From assembly GCA_900757195.1 (NCBI GenBank), contig CAAEMZ010000035.1, positions 29,340-93,339 of the forward strand: 64,000 nucleotides of DNA. Direction: 5' to 3'. A program made the translations under genes and the position numbers. Positions 1-7,901 of the stretch are shown piece by piece; the first letter of the stretch is position 1; the number at the start of each line of letters is the position of its first letter. The notes beneath the pieces were generated by a model, which saw nothing but the letters and a program-made list of their open reading frames with translations, searched no databases and was not told where the DNA came from. This DNA comes from Lachnospiraceae bacterium (lineage in GTDB: Bacteria; Bacillota; Clostridia; Lachnospirales; Lachnospiraceae).

Positions 1-2
1 AG

Positions 3-521
3 GCGATTCCTGTCAGGGATATTGCCCAGGTTCTGGAACAGGATACGGAAGATGTGAGGCGCATACTCCGACGGATGATGCTCCGGTACGATGAGGAAGG
101 ACGGGGAATACAGATTATTGAACTGGAAGATGCTTTTCAGATGTGTACGCGGCCTTCAGCTTATGAGTATCTGATAAAGATGACTCATCGACCGAAAAAA
201 CACAGTCTGACAGATGCGGCTCTGGAAACTCTGTCCATCATTGCCTATAAGCAGCCGGTGACCCGGGCGGAAATAGAAAAAATCCGCGGCGTGAATTCCG
301 ATCATGCGGTGAACCGTCTGGTAGAGTATAATCTGGTCTGTGAGGCCGGACATCTGGATGCGCCGGGCCGGCCAATCCTTTTTGCAACCACCGAGGAATT
401 TCTTCGGACATTCGGCGTTCGGTCGACGGAGGAGCTGCCGGCACTGGACCCGGAAAAGATGGAAGAATTTAAAATAGAAGCGGAAGAAGAGGTTGAACTG
501 GGGATTGAAGAGGATTCCTGA
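3..521 (+). CDS. scpB: Segregation and condensation protein B (5' end outside window)
   Basis: The reading frame is open from base 3 (Ala-Ile-Pro-Val...) and joins a GTG at 54 that is an internal Val codon, so the true start lies upstream of the window. ScpB binds ScpA and SMC to form the condensin that compacts and segregates the chromosome. The visible part holds the winged-helix repeats typical of ScpB, with the characteristic stretch ETLSIIAYKQPVTRAEIEKI near the centre and GRPILFATTEEFLRTFG after it, then an acidic C-terminal tail. The family is normally about 180-200 residues, so only a small N-terminal part is missing. Identification is firm. Confidence 0.93.
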   Translation, partial: AIPVRDIAQVLEQDTEDVRRILRRMMLRYDEEGRGIQIIELEDAFQMCTRPSAYEYLIKMTHRPKKHSLTDAALETLSIIAYKQPVTRAEIEKIRGVNSDHAVNRLVEYNLVCEAGHLDAPGRPILFATTEEFLRTFGVRSTEELPALDPEKMEEFKIEAEEEVELGIEEDS

Positions 522-616
522 CGGGCGGCCATGGAATGAAAGTATGCTGCGCCCGTTTCGCGAATCCGCAGTTGCCGGAGCCGATGGAACATTTATGTGG
601 AAAGTGGGATAAAATC

Positions 617-1408
617 TTATTCCGGGAAAAATTGAGATAATGTGTTTAATACGCCGTCTTTTTCACAGGCATCGCAGGTGAAACGGGCGGCGTTTTTGAC
701 ATCACCGCAGGCATTTCCCATGGCGTAACTGAAGTAGGCCTGTTTCAGCATTTCAATATCGTTGATCTGGTCGCCGAAGGCAAGGGTTTCGTGAATGGTA
801 ATGCCGAGAATTTCCTGAAGGCGCGCAAGGGCCGTTCCTTTATTGGTATCCGGCGCCATAAAATCAATCCAGTGAGTGCCCGATATGGAGCATTTGGAGA
901 TTTCCGACCACTGTTTCAGAAGATCCGGAGAAATATTCCGGACATTTTCCGGATGATACAGGGACAGTTTGATGATTTCGTCGCTGCAGTCATCCATGGA
1001 TGCCAGAAGGGTCATATCGTAATCGTAGTCCTCTGTGAGAAGGCGGGTGAATTCCGGGTCCGGGCAGTCTGTGTAGGCAGTCCGGATCGATTCCGCCAGA
1101 AAGGGAAATTGGGCAAGCTTTCTGAAATCTTTGAAAAGACGGGTATAGATATTGGCAGAAAGGGCAGAGACAGCGAATTTTTTGCTGTAAGTTCCCATAT
1201 AGGCGCCATTGCTTGTAATATACAGAATATCGTCCCGAACCGGGGCAAAAAGTTTTTCAATGCTGCATTTATGACGTCCGCTGGCAACGGCAAAATAAAT
1301 GCCCTGTTTTTTCAGTTTACGGATCATGGAGAAAATGCCGGGGTGCATTTGATTTGTACCCTCTGGAACAAGCGTTCCGTCTACATCAGAAACAATCAGT
1401 TTTATCAT
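617..1408 (-). CDS. Cof-type HAD-superfamily phosphatase
   Basis: A 263-residue haloacid dehalogenase-fold hydrolase of the Cof/YidA type. These are cytosolic Mg-dependent phosphatases acting on sugar phosphates or flavin-type metabolites. Motif I is DVDGTLVP at residues 8-15 with the nucleophile Asp8, motif II is the SGR region near residue 43, and the C-terminal GDQINDIEML supplies the metal-binding acidic residues of motif IV. A C2-type cap lies between. It is read divergently from the downstream carboxypeptidase and is separated from scpB by about 95 bases, so it appears to be its own unit. Substrate cannot be told from sequence. Confidence 0.88.
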   Translation of the reverse strand: MIKLIVSDVDGTLVPEGTNQMHPGIFSMIRKLKKQGIYFAVASGRHKCSIEKLFAPVRDDILYITSNGAYMGTYSKKFAVSALSANIYTRLFKDFRKLAQFPFLAESIRTAYTDCPDPEFTRLLTEDYDYDMTLLASMDDCSDEIIKLSLYHPENVRNISPDLLKQWSEISKCSISGTHWIDFMAPDTNKGTALARLQEILGITIHETLAFGDQINDIEMLKQAYFSYAMGNACGDVKNAARFTCDACEKDGVLNTLSQFFPE

Positions 1409-1551
1409 TTTAAACTCCTTTCAAAAGGATGCATATTTTCTGTTACGTCATATTTATGGATTATATACGAAGATGTGGGAATGCGTCAAGGATAAGCATA
1501 AAACAGAAGACATGAAAATAAATTAAAATGAAATAGAACAGGGGTGATGAT

Positions 1552-2718
1552 TTGGAACGGATGGTTAGAATATGCCTGACGATGGTATTATCCGGCCTGA
1601 TCGGGCTGGCGGGCACATTATGGGTTTACGGAGAAGAGGGCGAAGAAAAGGAACCTGAGGCGCTTTATGCCCGGGCAGCCGTTCTGGCCGATGGTGAAAG
1701 CGGCAGGATTCTCTGGGAGAAGAACGGGGATGAGCCGATGGCCATGGCCAGTACGACAAAGATTATGACCTGTCTGGTGGCGCTGGAAAACGGGGCGATG
1801 GATGATGTGGTGGAAATTTCCGAAAATGCGGCCGCAATGCCGGATGTGCAGTTGGATGCGGTTCCCGGCGATCATTTTTTGATGGAGGATCTGCTGTATG
1901 CGCTGATGCTTGAATCGGATAATGATGTGGCGGTGGCCATTGCAGAGCACGTGGGCGGTAGTGTGGAAGGATTCGCAGAAATGATGAACCGGAGAGCATC
2001 GGATCTGGGATGCAGGCAGACACATTTTGTAACCCCCAACGGACTGGATGCACAGGGACACCAGACCACAGCCGCTGAACTGGCAAAAATTTCAGCAGAG
2101 GCTATAAAAAATCCGACTTTTGTTAAAATAATTAATACCCCCTCCCGCAGTTTTTCAAATACGGAGGGGAACCGGCAGTATCAGGTGTCCAATAAGGATG
2201 CTTTTTTACAGATGATGGACGGGGCTTTTGGAATAAAAACCGGATTTACACAGGATGCGGGCTATTGTTTTGTGGGAGCTCTGAACCGGGACGGGAGAAC
2301 CTATGTATCGGTTGTTCTCGGCAGCGGATGGCCGCCGGACAAAAGTTATAAGTGGCAGGACACAATAAAACTGATGAATTTTGGCCTGTCTGATTATGCG
2401 AAGGTCCGGATTGGCCGGGATGCAATGGATGTGGGCACAATGGCCGTGCAAAATGGCTGTAAAGACGAAGTCCGTCTGACTGTGGACAGCCAGACGGCGG
2501 AAATTCTCATGGGTGAAAAAGAAAAAGCTTCCATTCATATTGTAAAAGATGTTTCCCGGAAAGCGCCGGTAGACAAAGGAAAAGAAGTCGGCCGGGTGTA
2601 TTATTGTGTGAATACGGATGTGGTCCGGCAATTTCCGATTTTTACGGAGGAAGCCGTGGGAGAGAAAACCTTTATTTTTTGCATCGGGGAACTGATTCGC
2701 CGGTGGCTGGCCTTTTAA
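1552..2718 (+). CDS. dacF: D-alanyl-D-alanine carboxypeptidase (peptidase S11)
   Basis: Penicillin-binding protein 5/DacF family enzyme that removes the terminal D-Ala from peptidoglycan stem peptides outside the membrane. The TTG start at 1552 is favoured because AGGGGTGAT lies just upstream; ATG 1561 is an alternative. Residues about 5-26 form a signal peptide. Active-site motifs are in order: STTK (nucleophile Ser67, Lys70), SDN (122-124) and KTG (229-231). The 388-residue length fits the family, with a C-terminal beta domain and a final hydrophobic or amphipathic segment that probably anchors it. The symbol is by family resemblance; the exact paralogue is uncertain. Confidence 0.88.
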   Translation: MERMVRICLTMVLSGLIGLAGTLWVYGEEGEEKEPEALYARAAVLADGESGRILWEKNGDEPMAMASTTKIMTCLVALENGAMDDVVEISENAAAMPDVQLDAVPGDHFLMEDLLYALMLESDNDVAVAIAEHVGGSVEGFAEMMNRRASDLGCRQTHFVTPNGLDAQGHQTTAAELAKISAEAIKNPTFVKIINTPSRSFSNTEGNRQYQVSNKDAFLQMMDGAFGIKTGFTQDAGYCFVGALNRDGRTYVSVVLGSGWPPDKSYKWQDTIKLMNFGLSDYAKVRIGRDAMDVGTMAVQNGCKDEVRLTVDSQTAEILMGEKEKASIHIVKDVSRKAPVDKGKEVGRVYYCVNTDVVRQFPIFTEEAVGEKTFIFCIGELIRRWLAF

Positions 2719-2719
2719 C

Positions 2720-2748
2720 TTGCATTTTGGAAGGGTCTATCATATAAT
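2720..2748 (+). promoter_or_regulatory. Sigma-A promoter of the carboxyltransferase operon
   Basis: TTGCAT at 2720-2725 and TATAAT at 2743-2748 are separated by 17 bases, upstream of the carboxyltransferase gene at 2805. The -35 overlaps the very end of the dac gene. A TTGTTAA follows at 2751; it could be half of a Rex site but the second half is poor. Confidence 0.55.
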
Positions 2749-2804
2749 AATTGTTAAGCAAACTAAAAAAATAGATACAATTTGGCAACAGGGGGGATGA
2801 AGAA

Positions 2805-4262
2805 ATGAGCATAGTTATACAATTGTCTGCAAGAGACAGAATTGTCGGACTGCTCGATGCTGACAGTTTTGTAGAAATCGGCGCCATGGTTCATGCCAGA
2901 AATACAGATTTTAATATGGCGGAAAAAGCGACACCGGCAGATGGGGTGATTACCGGTTATGGAACCATTGAAGGAAAACTTGTTTACGTTTACAGCCAGG
3001 ATGCCGGTGTCCTGCAGGGGTCTGTCGGCGAGATGCACGCAAAAAAAATTGTCCGGATCTATGATCTGGCATTAAAGACGGGGGCGCCGGTCATCGGTCT
3101 TATTGACTGTGCCGGGATGCGTCTGCAGGAGGCGTCGGATGCGCTGAATGCTTTTGGAGAGCTGTATTACAGGCAGACGATGGCTTCCGGAGTTATTCCG
3201 CAGATTCACGGTATATTTGGAAAATGCGGCGGCGGTATGGCCGTAATGACGGCTCTGGCCGATTTTTCGTTTGCGGTTGAGGGCACAGGACAGGTATTTA
3301 TCCATTCACCGAATGTTCTCGAAGGCAATCACAGAGAGCGCTGTGATACGTCCTCGAGCCTTTTTCAGAGTGAGACTGCCGGCAGACTGGCAGGTGTCGG
3401 AGCAGATGAAAAAGAAGTTCTGGATAAAATCCGTGGTCTGGTGGAAATTCTGCCATTGAATAATAAAGAAGATGCCTTTTGCATGACGGAAAATTTGGAT
3501 GATCTGAATCGTGAAAATCCGTTTTTGGAAAATACACTGGATTCGGCTTATATTTTAAAAGATATTTCAGACAATCATGCATTTTTTGAAATTAAAAAGG
3601 ATTACGGCAGAGAGATGGTGACCGGATTTATTTCCCTGAATGGAAATACTGTCGGCGCGGTGGCAAACCGGGAAGAAATTCTTGGAGAAACAGGGATCGT
3701 AACAGAAAGAATGGAGCCGGTGCTGACGGCGGACGGAGCGGGAAAAGCGGCGGATTTTATTCGTTTTTGTGATGCTTTTTCTATTCCTGTACTGACCCTG
3801 GTCAATGTCTGTGGATTTAAAGCGACGATGGAAGAAGAAAAGTATATGGCAGAAGCCTGTGCGAAACTGACCTACGCCTATGCCGATGCTTCGGTGCCGA
3901 AGGTGTCGGTGATTATCGGAAAAGCTTATGGCAGCGCTTACCTCAGTATGGGCAGCCGTCATATTGGGGCGGATATGGTTTATGCATGGCCGAAAGCCCG
4001 GATCGGAATGATGAATTCGGAATCGGCGGTGAAAATTATGTATGCGGATGAAATTGAAAAATCCGATGAGAAAAATGCATTGATCGCAGAGAAAAAAGAA
4101 CGTTATGAGCGTTTGCAGAACAGTCCGGAAAGCGCAGCTTCCCGGGGATATGTGGATGGTATCATTGAACCGGCGGCAACCCGGAAGCGGGTCATCGCTG
4201 CCTTTGAGATGCTGATGACAAAACGGGAGACCGGACCGGACCGGAAACACGGAACCGTATAG
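2805..4262 (+). CDS. mmdA: Acyl-CoA carboxyltransferase, 12S/MmdA-type
   Basis: A 485-residue carboxyltransferase of the crotonase-like family (methylmalonyl-CoA decarboxylase alpha, transcarboxylase 12S, glutaconyl-CoA decarboxylase alpha). It moves a carboxyl group between an acyl-CoA and biotin in the cytosol. N- and C-terminal halves each carry the crotonase-type fold: oxyanion-loop glycines are seen in GKCGGGMAVMTALAD around residue 140 and in GKAYGSAYLSMGSRHIGAD around residue 375. It begins a five-gene operon with OadG-like, biotin carrier, OadB-like and 5S-like genes. The sequence is somewhat shorter and more divergent than typical MmdA, so methylmalonyl-CoA is only the most familiar guess. 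Confidence 0.8.
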   Translation: MSIVIQLSARDRIVGLLDADSFVEIGAMVHARNTDFNMAEKATPADGVITGYGTIEGKLVYVYSQDAGVLQGSVGEMHAKKIVRIYDLALKTGAPVIGLIDCAGMRLQEASDALNAFGELYYRQTMASGVIPQIHGIFGKCGGGMAVMTALADFSFAVEGTGQVFIHSPNVLEGNHRERCDTSSSLFQSETAGRLAGVGADEKEVLDKIRGLVEILPLNNKEDAFCMTENLDDLNRENPFLENTLDSAYILKDISDNHAFFEIKKDYGREMVTGFISLNGNTVGAVANREEILGETGIVTERMEPVLTADGAGKAADFIRFCDAFSIPVLTLVNVCGFKATMEEEKYMAEACAKLTYAYADASVPKVSVIIGKAYGSAYLSMGSRHIGADMVYAWPKARIGMMNSESAVKIMYADEIEKSDEKNALIAEKKERYERLQNSPESAASRGYVDGIIEPAATRKRVIAAFEMLMTKRETGPDRKHGTV

Positions 4263-4277
4263 AATGGGGTGGCGGGT

Positions 4278-4649
4278 ATGATGAAAAATATAATATTTAC
4301 GCAGGCTGCTCCGATGGGAGAGATGATGAAAAGGGCCGGAATGAATACACTGATGGGGATGGGTACCGTATTTGCGGTGCTGATTTTGATATCCGTACTC
4401 ATCTATGCGCTTGGATTTATCGGCAGGCGGCAGAACAAAAAGCAGATGCAGCTATCCCCTGCGCCGGAGAAGATATCCGGTCCGGCGCCGGACAGGCCTT
4501 TACCGGAGGCAGATCTGTGCGATGACCTGGAGCTCGTGGCGGTGATAACAGCGGCGATTGCCGCATCGGAAAATGTTCCGGCAGACAGCCTTGTTGTCCG
4601 TTCCATACGGCGCAAAACATCAGGCAGTCATTGGAAAAAGGCAGAATAA
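4278..4649 (+). CDS. OadG-family small membrane subunit of a sodium-pumping decarboxylase
   Basis: A short protein with one strong membrane segment (about residues 30-50, ending LGFIGRR) followed by a charged, proline-rich linker and a small C-terminal part, the plan of OadG/MmdD subunits that hold the carboxyltransferase to the membrane pump. ATG 4278 is preferred, with GGGGTGG just upstream; a GTG at 4269 is in frame. It lies 15 bases after the carboxyltransferase and directly before the biotin carrier, as expected. The C-terminal residues IRRKTSGSHWKKAE resemble the conserved tail of this family. Sequence conservation in OadG is low, so context carries much of the call. Confidence 0.75.
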   Translation: MMKNIIFTQAAPMGEMMKRAGMNTLMGMGTVFAVLILISVLIYALGFIGRRQNKKQMQLSPAPEKISGPAPDRPLPEADLCDDLELVAVITAAIAASENVPADSLVVRSIRRKTSGSHWKKAE

Positions 4650-4665
4650 TGGAGGGTGTACGAAA

Positions 4666-5040
4666 ATGAAAAATTATACAATTACAGTCAATGGAAAAGT
4701 TTATGAGGTGACGGTGGAAGAAGGCTTTCACGGAAAAGGCGGCGAAACAGCCACTGTCCCTGTAAATCCACCGAAGACTTCGGAAGGAACACTGAAACCG
4801 GTGCAGCCGGCAGCCACAGCAGGCGGTCTTCAGGTAAAGGCTCCGATGCCGGGGAAAATTCTTGAGATTAAAGCGTCCGTCGGCCAGCCGGTAAAACGGG
4901 GAGATGTGCTGATGATTCTTGAGGCTATGAAAATGGAAAATGAAATTGTGGCTCCGGAAGACGGTACAGTCGCATTGATTCAGGTATCTGCGGGGATGTC
5001 GGTGGAAGCAGGAGATATACTGGCGGCCCTGAATGTATAG
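4666..5040 (+). CDS. Biotin carboxyl carrier protein of the decarboxylase complex
   Basis: A 124-residue biotin carrier. ATG 4666 follows GGAGGGT with proper spacing; the open frame runs further upstream but only through the preceding gene. The N-terminal 20 residues (YTITVNGKVYEVTVEEG) are the usual cap of gamma/1.3S subunits, residues about 30-53 are an Ala/Pro linker, and residues 55-124 are the biotinyl domain with EAMKMEN, biotin being attached to Lys89. It shuttles CO2 between the carboxyltransferase subunit or subunits and the membrane decarboxylase encoded next. Confidence 0.92.
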   Translation: MKNYTITVNGKVYEVTVEEGFHGKGGETATVPVNPPKTSEGTLKPVQPAATAGGLQVKAPMPGKILEIKASVGQPVKRGDVLMILEAMKMENEIVAPEDGTVALIQVSAGMSVEAGDILAALNV

Positions 5041-5054
5041 CGGGGGTGTATTCG

Positions 5055-6206
5055 ATGAGTTACATTATAGAAACGATGGGGAATCTGATTCACCAGACAG
5101 CCTTTTTTAATCTGACATGGGGAAACTATGTGATGATTCTGGTGGCCTGTGGTTTCCTCTATCTGGCAATACGCAAAGGATATGAGCCGCTTTTACTGGT
5201 GCCGATTTCATTTGGTATGCTCCTTGTGAATCTGTATCCGGATATTATGATGGCGGCAGAAGATGCGCCGAACGGTGTTGGCGGCCTGCTGCACTATTTT
5301 TATCTTCTGGATGAATGGGCGATTCTTCCTTCACTGATTTTCCTCGGAGTCGGTGCGATGACGGATTTTGGTCCGCTGATCGCCAATCCGGTCAGCTTCC
5401 TTCTGGGAGCGGCAGCCCAGTTCGGTATTTTCTTTGCTTATATCGGCGCCATATTGCTCGGATTTAATGACAAAGCGGCAGCAGCCATTTCAATTATCGG
5501 CGGCGCCGACGGCCCGACGTCCATTTTCCTGGCGGGTATGCTCGGACAGGGGGGACTGATGGGGCCTATTGCAGTTGCCGCATACTCTTATATGTCGCTG
5601 GTACCGATTATCCAGCCGCCGATCATGCGGCTTTTGACAACAAAAAAAGAACGTGCGATAAAGATGGAACAGCTTCGTCCGGTGTCCAAACTGGAAAAAA
5701 TTCTGTTTCCGATTGTCGTAACCATTGTCGTTGTTCTCATTCTTCCGACAACGGCGCCTTTGGTCGGTATGCTGATGCTTGGAAATCTTTTCCGGGAATG
5801 TGGCGTCGTGAAGCAGTTGACAGAAACCGCATCCAATGCGCTGATGTATATTGTGGTGATTATTCTCGGAACATCTGTCGGTGCGACAACCAGCGCAGAG
5901 GCATTTTTGAATATACAGACGTTAAAGATCGTAGCCCTGGGACTGGTGGCTTTTGCCGTTGGAACGGCATCCGGTGTGCTTTTCGGAAAGCTTCTCTGTA
6001 AAATCACCGGAGGAAAAATTAATCCGTTAATCGGTTCGGCCGGAGTTTCTGCGGTACCGATGGCGGCCCGGGTATCCCAGAAAGTCGGGGCGGAAGAAGA
6101 TCCGACCAATTTCCTGCTGATGCATGCGATGGGACCGAATGTGGCCGGAGTTATCGGAACGGCCGTTGCTGCGGGAACCTTTATGGCAATTTTCGGGATT
6201 CGATAA
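5055..6206 (+). CDS. oadB: Sodium-translocating decarboxylase beta subunit (OadB/MmdB/GcdB family)
   Basis: An integral membrane protein of 383 residues with about nine to eleven hydrophobic segments. It decarboxylates carboxybiotin and exports Na+. The family hallmark IIGGADGPTSIFLAG is present at roughly residues 146-160, and the C-terminal region carries GSAGVSAVPMAARVSQ and NFLLMHAMGPNVAGVIG. ATG 5055 is chosen because GGGGGT ends six bases before it; an in-frame GTG at 5046 overlaps that ribosome site. Which of oxaloacetate, methylmalonyl-CoA or glutaconyl-CoA feeds it depends on the two carboxyltransferases in this operon. Confidence 0.93.
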   Translation: MSYIIETMGNLIHQTAFFNLTWGNYVMILVACGFLYLAIRKGYEPLLLVPISFGMLLVNLYPDIMMAAEDAPNGVGGLLHYFYLLDEWAILPSLIFLGVGAMTDFGPLIANPVSFLLGAAAQFGIFFAYIGAILLGFNDKAAAAISIIGGADGPTSIFLAGMLGQGGLMGPIAVAAYSYMSLVPIIQPPIMRLLTTKKERAIKMEQLRPVSKLEKILFPIVVTIVVVLILPTTAPLVGMLMLGNLFRECGVVKQLTETASNALMYIVVIILGTSVGATTSAEAFLNIQTLKIVALGLVAFAVGTASGVLFGKLLCKITGGKINPLIGSAGVSAVPMAARVSQKVGAEEDPTNFLLMHAMGPNVAGVIGTAVAAGTFMAIFGIR

Positions 6207-6235
6207 AAGTGTGGACTTGCGGAGGAGGTAAATAT

Positions 6236-7648
6236 ATGTCAGAACAAGTGAAAAAACCGGTAAAGATTACCGAAACGGTATTAAGAGATGCGCATCAGTC
6301 ACTGCTGGCCACGCGGATGACGACGGAGCAGATGCTGCCGGTGATTGATAAAATGGACAAAGTCGGTTATTATTCGGTGGAATGCTGGGGTGGCGCAACA
6401 TTTGACGCCTCTCTGAGATTTCTTAAGGAAGATCCGTGGGAACGGCTCAGAAAGCTGCGTGACGGTTTTAAAAATACAAAGCTGCAGATGTTGTTCCGGG
6501 GACAGAATATTCTTGGTTACCGCCATTATGCGGACGATGTTGTTGCGTATTTTGTACAGAAATCTGTAGCCAATGGGATTGATATTATCCGGATTTTTGA
6601 TGCATTAAACGATTTAAGAAATCTGGAAACTTCAGTGAAGGCGACTGTCAGGGAAGGCGGACACGCCCAGGTGGCTCTTTCCTATACGCTCGGTGAGGCC
6701 TATACGCTGGACTACTGGAAGGATGTGGCGAAACGTATTGAAGCGATGGGTGCGGATTCGATATGCATCAAAGATATGGCCGGACTTCTCGTGCCTTATG
6801 AGGCTACGGAGCTGGTCTCTGCGCTGAAAGCTTCCACATCGCTGCCGATTCAGCTTCACACCCATTATACGAGCGGTGTGGCTTCAATGACGTATCTGAA
6901 GGCGGTAGAAGCGGGCTGTGATGTTATTGATACGGCGATGTCACCGCTGGCCCTTGGAACGAGCCAGCCGGCAACGGAAGTGATGGTGGAAACCTTCAGA
7001 GGGACGCCTTACGATACGGGACTTGACCAGAATCTTCTGGCGGAAATTGCTGAATATTTTCGGCCGATTCGGGAAAACGCTATTGAAAGCGGCCTTTTAA
7101 ATCCGAAGGTTCTCGGCGTCAATATAAAGACGCTGATGTATCAGGTTCCGGGCGGTATGCTTTCAAATCTGGTATCCCAGCTCAAGGAGGCTCATGCGGA
7201 GGATAAGTATTATGAAGTTCTGGAAGAAATTCCGAGAGTCCGCAAAGATTTTGGAGAGCCGCCGCTGGTGACACCGTCAAGTCAGATCGTGGGTACCCAG
7301 GCGGTATTGAATGTATTAATGGGTGAACGGTATAAAATGATTACAAAGGAGAGCCGTGCGCTGCTTCGGGGTGAATATGGACAGACGGTGAAACCTTTTA
7401 ATCCGGAGGTTCAGAAAAAGGCGATCGGCGATGAAACACCGATTACCTGCAGGCCGGCGGATCTGATTCCGAATGAGCTGCAAACCCTGGAAAAGGAAAT
7501 GGAACCGTATAAGTGCCAGGATGAGGATGTGCTGTCCTATGCACTGTTTCCGCAGGTGGCAACCGAGTTTTTTAAATACCGGGAAGCCCAGAAAACGAAA
7601 ATAGACCCAGATGCGGCGGATACAACGGATGGCGTGTATCCGGTATAA
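6236..7648 (+). CDS. oadA: Oxaloacetate/pyruvate carboxyltransferase subunit (5S/OadA-type)
   Basis: A 470-residue DRE-TIM metallolyase family carboxyltransferase, related to OadA, PycB and transcarboxylase 5S. It exchanges a carboxyl group between oxaloacetate/pyruvate and biotin. ETVLRDAHQSLLATRM at residues about 14-29 is the metal and substrate loop, KDMAGLL (near 180) holds the carbamylated-lysine region and LHTHYTSG supplies metal-binding histidines. Unlike many OadA proteins it lacks a fused C-terminal biotin domain; the separate carrier at 4666 must serve. ATG 6236 follows GGAGGAGGT. It is the last gene before a strong terminator. Confidence 0.92.
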   Translation: MSEQVKKPVKITETVLRDAHQSLLATRMTTEQMLPVIDKMDKVGYYSVECWGGATFDASLRFLKEDPWERLRKLRDGFKNTKLQMLFRGQNILGYRHYADDVVAYFVQKSVANGIDIIRIFDALNDLRNLETSVKATVREGGHAQVALSYTLGEAYTLDYWKDVAKRIEAMGADSICIKDMAGLLVPYEATELVSALKASTSLPIQLHTHYTSGVASMTYLKAVEAGCDVIDTAMSPLALGTSQPATEVMVETFRGTPYDTGLDQNLLAEIAEYFRPIRENAIESGLLNPKVLGVNIKTLMYQVPGGMLSNLVSQLKEAHAEDKYYEVLEEIPRVRKDFGEPPLVTPSSQIVGTQAVLNVLMGERYKMITKESRALLRGEYGQTVKPFNPEVQKKAIGDETPITCRPADLIPNELQTLEKEMEPYKCQDEDVLSYALFPQVATEFFKYREAQKTKIDPDAADTTDGVYPV

Positions 7649-7661
7649 AAAGAATGTGAAT

Positions 7662-7709
7662 AATGCTGCTGTAAAACAGATGGAAAAGTTTTGCAGCAGC
7701 ATTATTTTT
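7662..7709 (+). terminator. Intrinsic terminator of the decarboxylase operon
   Basis: A 16-base near-perfect stem (7662-7677 with 7688-7703, core GCTGCTG/CAGCAGC) with a 10-base loop, followed by a T run at 7704-7709. Confidence 0.85.
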
Positions 7710-7781
7710 TGCTGTAGTAACTAGAATGTACAAATGAACAGGTTTTTTAATCGGTTAATATTGTAAAAAATCCATAAATAA

Positions 7782-7799
7782 CAAATGTTATAACAATTG
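7782..7799. promoter_or_regulatory. Palindromic operator, copy 1 (glycyl radical enzyme operon)
   Basis: CAAATGTTATAACAATTG, an 18-bp palindrome that ends one base before the -35 box of the downstream promoter. The same palindrome is seen at 18794-18811 and 25426-25443, giving the consensus CAWWTGTTATAACAWWTG. The likely binder is the SorC-family regulator at 17574-18536 (inference). Here the site lies upstream of -35, unlike the other two copies, which sit inside the spacer. Confidence 0.75.
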
Positions 7800-7800
7800 C

Positions 7801-7829
7801 TTGACAGCAAAATGCAAATAAGCTATAAT
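7801..7829 (+). promoter_or_regulatory. Promoter of the glycyl radical enzyme operon
   Basis: A consensus sigma-A promoter: TTGACA at 7801-7806, a 17-base spacer, and TATAAT at 7824-7829, leaving a leader of about 65 bases before the GTG start at 7902. Such a strong promoter beside an operator suggests tight control. Confidence 0.85.
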
Positions 7830-7901
7830 GAATTTAACAAAATAATTGGGAATATTGATATGTATATGAAACATATGGCGTAAAAGCAAGGAGATGAGTT
7901 C

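Noticed and set aside
791..1495. A 234-codon open frame opposite the Cof-type phosphatase
   Set aside because: It is the complement of a well-supported HAD gene and its translation has no recognisable domain.
2751..2768. Rex operator at the carboxyltransferase promoter
   Set aside because: TTGTTAA gives a perfect first half, but the second half matches at only about four of seven positions.
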